64,000 nt of DNA from Saccharothrix saharensis. Lineage in GTDB: Bacteria; Actinomycetota; Actinomycetes; Mycobacteriales; Pseudonocardiaceae. The notes below the pieces were generated by a model, which was not told where the DNA came from, ran no database searches, and saw only the letters and a list, made by a program, of their open reading frames with translations. Made by a program: the position numbers and the translations under genes. The stretch lies in assembly GCF_006716745.1 (NCBI RefSeq), contig NZ_VFPP01000001.1, positions 1,922,001 to 1,986,000 on the forward strand, read 5' to 3'. Below, one piece after another: positions 57,502 through 64,000 of this stretch (positions within the stretch are counted from its first letter, which is position 1; every line of letters begins with the position of its first letter).

Positions 57502-58980
57502 TCAGCCGGTGGTGAGCGCCGCCGAGAGGATCGGCGCGAGCCGATCGGCGATCTTGCGGTGCCCCTGGTCGTTCGGGTGCACGTTGTCGGTGGTGTCGGT
57601 GGACTCGACGATCCAGCCCGTGGTGTCGACGAACCGCACCTTAGGGTCGTTGACCGCCTGCACGGCCGCCTGCGTCTCCGGGATGTAGCGCTTGCGGAAG
57701 GTCTGCATCGCCAGGATCGTGGCGTTCGGGTACTTCTGCCGCGCCCGCTGCAGGAGGGTGACGTAGGCGGCCTGGAACTGCGGCCCGGTGACGCTGTGGC
57801 CGACGTCGTTGGTGCCGAGGTTGATCACCACGGCGTCGGCGCGGTAGCGGGAGAAGTCCCAGTTCGCCGCGTCGGCCTGCAGGCCGGTGCGCAGGAACCG
57901 GTCGCTCATGCCGATGCAGCCGTCCGCCGCCGACACCAGGCACGCGCCGCCGACCGCGATCTGCGTGTGGCCCGCGCCCAGGCGCTCGCCGACCAGCCAG
58001 CCGTAGGCGGTCAGCGCCTGCTTGGACGACTGCTGGCCCACCGTGATCGAGTCGCCGACGAACTCGATGATCTTCGACGGCACGCTCGGCGCGAACGTGG
58101 TCGCACCCGCGTCCAGCTCGACACCGCGGAACACCGCGTCACCCCGGTAGGACCCGGCGATCGGCCGGTAGGACACCCGCAGGGTGTGGTTGCCGCTCGC
58201 CAGCGGCGTGGGCGTCAGGTTCACCGTGCCGCTGCGGTTGACGTAGGAGACGTCGGGCCCGCCGTCGATGCTGACGTAGAAGTCGATCGCGTTGCGCTGC
58301 CTCAGCTTCACCGTGCGGCCGGTGAACCCGACGAGCACGTAGGCGCCCGCCCACTCCGAGACGTGCGCGGTCGGGTCGGCGGTGTTCCAGCGGCCGAAGT
58401 ACTTCACGTTCGGGTCGGTCGGCGAGCCGTTGCCGCCGGGGGTGCCGCCACCGAGCCGGACCAGCAGCCACTGCTGGTTCGTGCCGCCGTTGACGTCGTA
58501 CTGGGACACCCGCGCGCCGTCGGCGGTCGAGCGCTCCCACACGTCCAGCGCCTTGCCGCTGATGCGGTTGACGATCCGCACGTGCCCGGCGTCCGTGTCG
58601 ACCAGGCTGAACTGCTGATTGGCGGCGTTGGTGTCGGTCCACTGCACCACGTTCGCGCCGTTGGCCGTGGACGAGCCGGAGATGTCCACGACCTTGCCGC
58701 TGTAGCGGGACTTCAGCCGGTAGTACCCACCGCCGGAGTCGACGAACCGGAACTGCTGCGCGGCCGAGTCCGTCCTGGTCGCCTGCACGACGGCGGCGCC
58801 GTCGGCCGTGGACTGGACCTGCATGGCCTTGCCGCTGTGCCGGGCCACGACCGCGTAGTGCGCCGTGGTGTCGACGGTGGCCGCCTGGGCCCGCGGTGCG
58901 ACCGGTGCGAGCGCGACGACCGCGCCCACGACCACCACGAGCGCCGATCGCATGACCGCACCGCATGACGACAGTGTCAT
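57502..58980 (-). CDS. secreted esterase: ricin-type CBM13, beta domain, SGNH
   Basis: 492 residues from the ATG at 58980. After a signal peptide (MRSALVVVVGAVVALAPVAP) residues 35-160 are a ricin-B/CBM13 lectin with three Q-x-W-like repeats (AAQQFRFVD, ANQQFSLVD, TNQQWLLVR). A Gly-rich linker leads to a CE2-type N-terminal beta domain (VKYFGRWNTADPTAHVSEWA) and an SGNH domain with IEFVGDSITVGQQS, VINLGTNDVGHS and DNVHPNDQGHRKIA. CE2 enzymes deacetylate xylan or mannan. It completes a run of three secreted esterases of different families. Confidence 0.92.
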   Translation of the reverse strand: MTLSSCGAVMRSALVVVVGAVVALAPVAPRAQAATVDTTAHYAVVARHSGKAMQVQSTADGAAVVQATRTDSAAQQFRFVDSGGGYYRLKSRYSGKVVDISGSSTANGANVVQWTDTNAANQQFSLVDTDAGHVRIVNRISGKALDVWERSTADGARVSQYDVNGGTNQQWLLVRLGGGTPGGNGSPTDPNVKYFGRWNTADPTAHVSEWAGAYVLVGFTGRTVKLRQRNAIDFYVSIDGGPDVSYVNRSGTVNLTPTPLASGNHTLRVSYRPIAGSYRGDAVFRGVELDAGATTFAPSVPSKIIEFVGDSITVGQQSSKQALTAYGWLVGERLGAGHTQIAVGGACLVSAADGCIGMSDRFLRTGLQADAANWDFSRYRADAVVINLGTNDVGHSVTGPQFQAAYVTLLQRARQKYPNATILAMQTFRKRYIPETQAAVQAVNDPKVRFVDTTGWIVESTDTTDNVHPNDQGHRKIADRLAPILSAALTTG

Positions 58981-59194
58981 GTTCGTGCCTTTCGCCTGAG
59001 TCGGCTCGGCGGCCGGGCCGCCGGACGAGAGGACGTCTTCGGCGAAAGGCTTGCGTCGGCTCCCCGTCGTGGTCAACGGCCGCATCTCGTATGGGCCGGT
59101 GCGTCGAACACGTTCGATGATGGTGACGTATCACCCTTTCCGGACGATCCGCCGAGTGCACAGTGGACGGTGACGCCGACGGGGTCGCGGCGGA

Positions 59195-59344
59195 TCAGCC
59201 GCCGCCACCGCCGCCCGAGGTCTCCGGCCCGGGCTCGTCGTCGGAGCGACGGGGTGGCGAGTAGTGCTCCTGGACGACCAGGACGACGAGCGTCAGCAGG
59301 ACCAGGGCGGTGGCGATGACGGTCACCAGTAATCCGGTATCCAT
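59195..59344 (-). CDS. 49-residue single-pass membrane protein
   Basis: From the ATG at 59344: MDTGLLVTVIATALVLLTLV forms one helix, followed by VLVVQEHYSPPRRSDDEPGP and a Gly-rich tail (GGGGGG). No family known to me. Short but protein-like, with one clean helix and a charged tail. Confidence 0.5.
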   Translation of the reverse strand: MDTGLLVTVIATALVLLTLVVLVVQEHYSPPRRSDDEPGPETSGGGGGG

Positions 59345-59617
59345 CCCGCGATTGTGGCGCGCCCGCGCCGGGCGGGACAACCGGCTCGATCTGTCACCGA
59401 CAACCCAGGAAACCCACAACGGTGAGAGCGGGCGGGTGAACGACGGCTCCCGATAGTGCGGTAGAAGCCCGCAGGCCTTTCCGACGGCCGGTCGCGCGGG
59501 CGATGCTGTGGGTGCCCGATCGAACCCCGACCACCCGTCCGCCACTGACCGACGCCGCGATTCCCTCCGCTCGAGAGCCGTCCCGTCGATCGGACGTCGA
59601 TTCCGGGCCGGAGGAAG

Positions 59618-59666
59618 GGAACTCCTGGTGGAGCGCGACCCCGACCACCGCTCCACCAGGAGTTCC
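59618..59666. repeat. 17-bp perfect inverted repeat
   Basis: GGAACTCCTGGTGGAGC (59618-59634) and its exact complement GCTCCACCAGGAGTTCC (59650-59666) enclose 15 bases. It is not next to a gene end, so it may be an RNA hairpin or an operator rather than a terminator. Confidence 0.7.
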
Positions 59667-59941
59667 GCGTCACCGCGTGCACCACTCGTCCGAGCGCGAC
59701 CTCCCGCAGGGTGTCGACGTCACCGCGCCACCACCCGTCCACCGCTCGCCACGGCGAACGTGCGCCCGGCGGCACCCCGCCGGATTGCGACCACCCCCGG
59801 AGCATGCCGAACCCCCACCGCATCGCTCGGGGCTTCGGCCGGGGATCACTCGTTCGGATCGGGGATCGCGGCTCCTGCTCACGCGCCTCCGGCGGCCTTG
59901 TCCCGGTCGACACCGGCACGCTGCGGACCCACGGCGTGCGT

Positions 59942-59971
59942 GGGGCCGCGGGACGGTTGTCCCGCGGCCCC
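59942..59971. terminator. terminator of the GH2 gene
   Basis: GGGGCCGCGGGAC and GTCCCGCGGCCCC form a perfect 13-base stem with a GGTT loop, 12 bases past the GH2 stop. Confidence 0.85.
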
Positions 59972-59982
59972 GTGTGCCGGGT

Positions 59983-62900
59983 CTAGCGGGCGGTGTACTG
60001 CTGGGCCACCTCCGCGTCGGACAGGGCTCGGTCGACGGCGTGGACCTCGTCGACCGAGCCGTGCCAGTAGTCGCCGCGCGCACCGGCGTACTTGGCGCGA
60101 CCGATGGCCAGCGGGCCGGTGCTCACCTCGTCCGGGCCGATCGGGATCGCGGCCACCCGCACGCCGTCGACGTACAGGCGCGTCTCGCCCGCCGCCTCGT
60201 CGCGCACGCCGACCAGGTGGTACCAGCGGCCCGGTTCGGGGGTGGCGGCCAGTGTCGCCCGGCGGCCGCCCGGCACGCTGAACGCCCACCCGCCCTGCCC
60301 GTACTGCAGGTAGAACGGGTTCTCCACGCGCCGGCCGTCCTGGCTGACGGCGGTGGCGTAGTTGCCGGGCAGCGAGTCCAGGGTCACCCACGCCGACACC
60401 GAGTACGAGCCGGTGGTGTCGAGCACCGGTCCGGCGGTCTCGGCGTAGTCGCCGTCGCCGTCGAACGCCAACGCCTGCCCGCGCACACCGGTCGTCCACG
60501 CCGCGTCACCCCTGAGCGCCACCGGGTTCGCCGCGCCGCCGCTGTCGTCGCCGTTGCCGTCCAGCGACCACGACCCCCGGCCGTCGTACGTGCGCTCGGC
60601 CGCCGCCGCGCCGGCCGCGATGACCCTGCGGTTGACGTCCCGCACCGGGCCGGGGTTGACCTTGATCTCGCGCCGGTCGTAGGTCCACAGGCCGTTCAAC
60701 TCGGTCTCCACGTCGGTGATCTGCGTGTAGACCGAGCCGGACAGCTCCGCGCCGGCCGCGTCGAGGTAGAAGGTCTCCGTGTTCGACACGTACTTCGCGG
60801 TCAGCGCCGCCTTGTCGGCGACGCCGCTGTAGATGACCGCCGGCGCGCCGGGCCACTGGTGGCCGGGCGTGCGCAGGGTGAACCCGCCGTGCTCACCGTC
60901 CATCGCGACGCGGGTGGCGTCCGGCCACGCCGGGTCGGTGTTGTTGTAGTCGTGGTGGTCGATCACGTCGCCCTTGCCCGAGTCGCCCTTCGACGCGCAG
61001 CAGTTGACGCCGCTGTGCGCGTTGACGACCCGGGACGGGTCCGCGGCCCGGACCGACTCGGTGATCCGGCCGGTCTCCTCCCGGTTCCACTCGCCCCAGC
61101 CCTCGTTGAACACGATCCAGCCGATGACGGCGGCCGAGTCGTGCAACTGCTCCATGACGCGCCTGCCCTCGGTCAGGAACGCCTGCTGCCCGGTCTCGTT
61201 CGTGACGTTGACGTTCACGAAGTCCTGCCACACCAGCATGCCCAGCTTGTCGGCGTGGTAGTACCAGCGGGCGGGTTCGACCTTGATGTGCTTGCGCAGC
61301 GCGTTGAACCCGAGGTCCTTCTGCGCCTTGATGTCCCACGCCAGCGCCTCGTCGCTGGGCGCGGTGTTCAGGCCGTCGGGCCAGAAGCCCTGGTCCAGCA
61401 TGGCCAGCGAGAACACCGGCTCGCCGTTGAGGACGAGCTTCGGGAAGCCCGCGACGGTGCGCACGCCGATCGAGCGCATGCCGAAGTAGCTCTCCACCTC
61501 GTCCCGGCTGCGCCCGTCCACAAGGGACACGTCCAGGTCGTACAGGTACGGGTCGTCCGGGCTCCACAGGTGCGGGTTCGGCACCGGCAGGGTCAGGTCG
61601 GCGTTGGGCCTGCCGGTGACCCTCCCGACCTCGCGGCCCCGGTGGTCCCGGGCGGTGGCGGTGACCTCGGCGTCCGGGGACGCCGTCGAGGACGACACGC
61701 GGACGGCGAGCGTGCCGCCGGTGACGTCCGGCGTGGTCTTCACGTCGTCGATTGCCCTGTCGGGCACCGGTTCGAGCCACACGGTCTGCCAGATGCCCGA
61801 GGACGACGTGTACACGATGCCGCCGGGGTTGCGGGACTGCTTGCCGATCGGCTGGTTGTCGCCGGTGGTGTCGGTGACCGCCACGATCAGCTCGTGCCGG
61901 CCACCGCCGCGCAGCGCGTCGGTGATGTCCGCGGTGAACGCGGTGTAGCCACCGGTGTGCTCGGCGACGAGCGTGCCGTCCACCCACACCCGGGCGTGGT
62001 GGTCGACCGCGCCGAAGTTGAGCCTGAGCCGCTGGCCCCGGCCGACGCGCCAGTCGCGCGGCACCTCGAAGTGGCGGCGGTAGAACATGTGGTCCTCGTG
62101 GCGTTCCAGGCCGGAGAGCTGGGACTCCACCGGGAACGGCACGGTGATCCGCTCGGGCAGGGCGCGGCCGAACGCGGGCTGCTGCCCCTCGGTGGCGGCG
62201 GAGAACTCCCACCGGCCGTTGAGGTTCAGCCACCGGTCGCGCTGCTGCTGCGGGCGCGGGTACTCGGGCAGCGGGTTGTTCCGGTCCAGTTCCTCGCCCC
62301 ACTCCGTCCTGAGCCGCCGGGTGGAGGTGTTGGCCGCGGTGCGGATGACCTGCGGCACGGTCTCCGCGCCGACGACCAGGCCGCCGTTGCCGTCGTAGGT
62401 GACGCGGACGCGTTGCGGCCGCTGGACGGTCGCGCCGAGCTCCACGATCACCCTGGTGCGGTCGCGGCGGTCGACGGCGACCGACTCGATCGGGAAGGGC
62501 ACGGTGTCGACCTCGACCTCGAGGTGCGACTCCAGGTCACCGAGGGCGGTCACCGGCTGGTCGAAGGCGGCTTCCAGGGCGCGGCCGTCCGGTGACACGG
62601 TCAGGCCGACCGGGTAGACCGGGAAGTCGGCGGGCGGCAGGAACGCGGTCTCCGGCACGGGCTGCTTGGCCAGCGCCGGGGTGGACCAGCGCAGGCGCAG
62701 GTTCGCACCGCCCACGTCCTGGAACAGCTCCATCCGGAAGTCGTGCCGCTCGCCCGCGACCAGGTGGACCGGGGCGCTGTGCTGCTCGACGTCCCAGTCG
62801 CCGACCCAGTGGTCGATGACCGGCGCGCCGTCGAGGAACAGGCGGAAGCCGTTGTCGCCGATGGCGTGGAACGTGTAGTCGCCGGTGGCGGGTGCGGTGA

Positions 62901-63165
62901 GGCTGCCGGTCCAGCGGGCCGTGGTGTGCTCGGTGCGGCCGGTGAGCCGCCCGAACGTGCCGGTCAGGTCGGCGAAGTCGACGTTCGGGTCGAGGGTGGT
63001 GCCGCCGAGTTGGGCGAAGTCGCGGGCGCCGGGTGAGGACATCCGGAAGTACTCGCCCTTGAGGCCGTGCGCGGGTGGCGCGGCGGCGGTGGCGGGCAGG
63101 GCGAGGACGGGGGTGAGCAGGAGTGCCAGGAGCAGGGCGGGGAGCCGTCTGGCGGCAGGGGTCAT
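59983..63165 (-). CDS. secreted PA14-GH2-LamG glycoside hydrolase
   Basis: 1060 residues from the ATG at 63165 (GAGGAG upstream). Signal peptide LPALLLALLLTPVLALPATA. A PA14 domain (about 35-160: LKGEYFRMS, FHAIGDNGFRLFLDGAPVID, HDFRMELFQ) and a beta domain precede the GH2 sugar-binding and Ig-like domains (WLNLNGRWEFSAAT, FYRRHFEVPRDW, VWVDGTLVAEHTGGYTAFTA). The TIM barrel carries the acid/base E688 in FNEGWGEW and the likely nucleophile E758 in DGEHGGF. A LamG/concanavalin domain ends the protein (VSAWVTLDSLPGNYA, VGVRDEAAGETRLYVDG). Beta-galactosidase, glucuronidase or mannosidase activity cannot be told apart here. A CebR-like operator lies 92 bases upstream. Confidence 0.94.
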   Translation of the reverse strand: MTPAARRLPALLLALLLTPVLALPATAAAPPAHGLKGEYFRMSSPGARDFAQLGGTTLDPNVDFADLTGTFGRLTGRTEHTTARWTGSLTAPATGDYTFHAIGDNGFRLFLDGAPVIDHWVGDWDVEQHSAPVHLVAGERHDFRMELFQDVGGANLRLRWSTPALAKQPVPETAFLPPADFPVYPVGLTVSPDGRALEAAFDQPVTALGDLESHLEVEVDTVPFPIESVAVDRRDRTRVIVELGATVQRPQRVRVTYDGNGGLVVGAETVPQVIRTAANTSTRRLRTEWGEELDRNNPLPEYPRPQQQRDRWLNLNGRWEFSAATEGQQPAFGRALPERITVPFPVESQLSGLERHEDHMFYRRHFEVPRDWRVGRGQRLRLNFGAVDHHARVWVDGTLVAEHTGGYTAFTADITDALRGGGRHELIVAVTDTTGDNQPIGKQSRNPGGIVYTSSSGIWQTVWLEPVPDRAIDDVKTTPDVTGGTLAVRVSSSTASPDAEVTATARDHRGREVGRVTGRPNADLTLPVPNPHLWSPDDPYLYDLDVSLVDGRSRDEVESYFGMRSIGVRTVAGFPKLVLNGEPVFSLAMLDQGFWPDGLNTAPSDEALAWDIKAQKDLGFNALRKHIKVEPARWYYHADKLGMLVWQDFVNVNVTNETGQQAFLTEGRRVMEQLHDSAAVIGWIVFNEGWGEWNREETGRITESVRAADPSRVVNAHSGVNCCASKGDSGKGDVIDHHDYNNTDPAWPDATRVAMDGEHGGFTLRTPGHQWPGAPAVIYSGVADKAALTAKYVSNTETFYLDAAGAELSGSVYTQITDVETELNGLWTYDRREIKVNPGPVRDVNRRVIAAGAAAAERTYDGRGSWSLDGNGDDSGGAANPVALRGDAAWTTGVRGQALAFDGDGDYAETAGPVLDTTGSYSVSAWVTLDSLPGNYATAVSQDGRRVENPFYLQYGQGGWAFSVPGGRRATLAATPEPGRWYHLVGVRDEAAGETRLYVDGVRVAAIPIGPDEVSTGPLAIGRAKYAGARGDYWHGSVDEVHAVDRALSDAEVAQQYTAR

Positions 63166-63529
63166 GGAACTCTCCTCGGGCTCGACTCTGAGGCCCATCA
63201 CAACGTCGTTCATCTATCCACAGAGTTCCGCAGAACACAACAACAAGCTGCACCTTTGGGAGCGCTCTCATGTGCCGACCGATCAACCTCGCACAAAGGT
63301 TCGGACCACCACGGCGACCGGCGGTGGCGGTGCGGGCCCGGTGGCCCGCTGCTCAAGATCACCCGAACGAATGACACAAGGAAATGGGAACGACCACGTT
63401 CATCATTCGCGTGCGCTTTTCCGCCGGACATATCGCCCGATTCGGTGAGTCGATGACACCGGTGACGAGGAGTACGGTACCTCCCGATCTCGGTGGCCAC
63501 CCCGACCGGAAAGCGAGCGGAATTCCGAA
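63166..63529. other. 364-base divergent promoter region
   Basis: Between the GH2 and PIG-L genes. Apart from the CebR-like operator I see no gene or further strong repeat. Confidence 0.55.
63257..63270. promoter_or_regulatory. CebR-like LacI-family operator
   Basis: TGGGAGCGCTCTCA differs at one base from the CebR/LacI-type consensus TGGGAGCGCTCCCA of actinobacteria that controls polysaccharide-degradation genes. It lies upstream of the GH2 gene. No LacI-family gene is in the window. Confidence 0.75.
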
Positions 63530-64000
63530 TGTCAGAACGTTCTCACGCGAGAGCGGCCGCGCTGCCCGAGCCGCACCTGTTCGGACCGCTGAACGTCGTC
63601 GGGGTGTCGCCGCACGCGGACGACGCCGAGTACGGCGCCGGCTGCCTGCTCGCGGCCTACGCCGCCGCCGGGCACCGGGTGACCATCGCCCTGATGACCG
63701 GAGTGGACGAGGTCCGGACCGCCGAGGCCAAGGCGGCGGCGGTGGCGCTGGGCGCCGACCTCGTCGCCGACCCGTCCGGCCACGACGGCAGCCTGGACGT
63801 CACGCGGGCCCGCGTGCGCTGGCTGGAGGAGCACGTCGACGCGGCGGACGTCGTCCTCGCACCGCACCCGGACGACACCCACCAGGACCACCGCGCCACG
63901 AGCGCCATCGTCCGCGCCGCGCTGCGCCGGTCCGGGGTGAGCCTGTGCTGGTACCGCACGCCGAGCAGCGGCCAGTCGTTCACGCCGACGGCCTTCCACC
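63530..64000 (+). CDS. PIG-L/LmbE-family deacetylase (3' end outside window)
   Basis: 157 codons are visible from the ATG at 63530. Zinc-site motifs of the PIG-L family are present: VVGVSPHADDAEYGAGCLLA, where HADD replaces the usual HPDD, and APHPDDTHQDHRATSAIV. VTIALMTGVDEVRTAEAKAAA is the standard second strand. Members deacetylate GlcNAc-like groups in mycothiol synthesis or natural-product paths. The remainder and neighbours lie beyond the edge, so the pathway is open. Confidence 0.9.

Larger units (their letters stand above)
59345..59982. other. 638 bases without a recognised gene
   Basis: No frame here shows a known family or a credible ribosome site. The region holds a 17-base perfect inverted repeat and a terminator hairpin, listed separately, and several short CACC-rich stretches. 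Confidence 0.5.

Noticed and set aside
59323-59919. 198-codon minus frame in the gap before the GH2 gene
   Set aside because: No ribosome site, no hydrophobic core pattern and no recognisable motif; it crosses the perfect hairpin and shares bases with the better 49-residue frame.

Overview
The window is very GC-rich, with GTG and TTG starts, many 4-base ATGA/GTGA gene overlaps, and actinobacterial families: an ANTAR/PP2C phosphatase, a PASTA-less PknB-type kinase, multi-HAMP hybrid kinase, SIP ferric-siderophore reductase behind an IdeR/DmdR-type iron box, and CebR/CsoR-type operators. I infer a filamentous actinomycete, plausibly Pseudonocardiales (Saccharothrix/Lentzea/Actinosynnema-like). 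That placement is inference. No rRNA, tRNA or CRISPR array was recognised.

Left part (1-24 kb) looks accessory and mosaic. It opens with a giant NLR-like protein cut by the window edge (DUF4062-NACHT-HEAT, minus strand), then a methyltransferase and a decayed NACHT gene whose intact relative lies at 20434-23814 (membrane-embedded NACHT-WD40). Remnants of an IS630-type transposase, an integrase-type transposase and a response regulator, and an 80-bp duplicated segment, mark past rearrangement. Between 10.0 and 16.9 kb is a compact divergent gene set that looks like a small, unassigned biosynthetic cluster: one arm carries an exporter, an ATP-grasp ligase and a 50-residue ORF; the other carries gamma-glutamylcyclotransferase, SAM methyltransferase, an AurF-type diiron N-oxygenase with a full metal-ligand set, a PAT-like N-acetyltransferase and a SIS-domain isomerase-like protein.

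Middle part (24-38 kb): a short conserved protein coupled to glmS, the iron-regulated reductase, a TVP38/DedA-like membrane protein under CsoR-like palindromes, a YCII protein, a HEAT/MerR-HEAT pair behind a textbook 19-bp-spacer MerR promoter, a POT peptide transporter, a Na+/H+ antiporter, a secreted endonuclease/phosphatase-family protein, a GlsB-type membrane protein, and a NarL-type two-component system facing a DUF4097 protein.

Right part (38-64 kb): a stress-signalling pair (multi-HAMP hybrid kinase overlapping an ANTAR-GAF-PAS-PP2C phosphatase), a DUF4396 protein behind a CsoR-like operator, a complete five-gene Opp/Nik-type ABC importer divergent from an amidohydrolase, an APC permease, and a secreted polysaccharide-degradation block (three SGNH esterases and a PA14-GH2-LamG glycosidase with a CebR-like operator). 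A PIG-L deacetylase is cut by the right edge.
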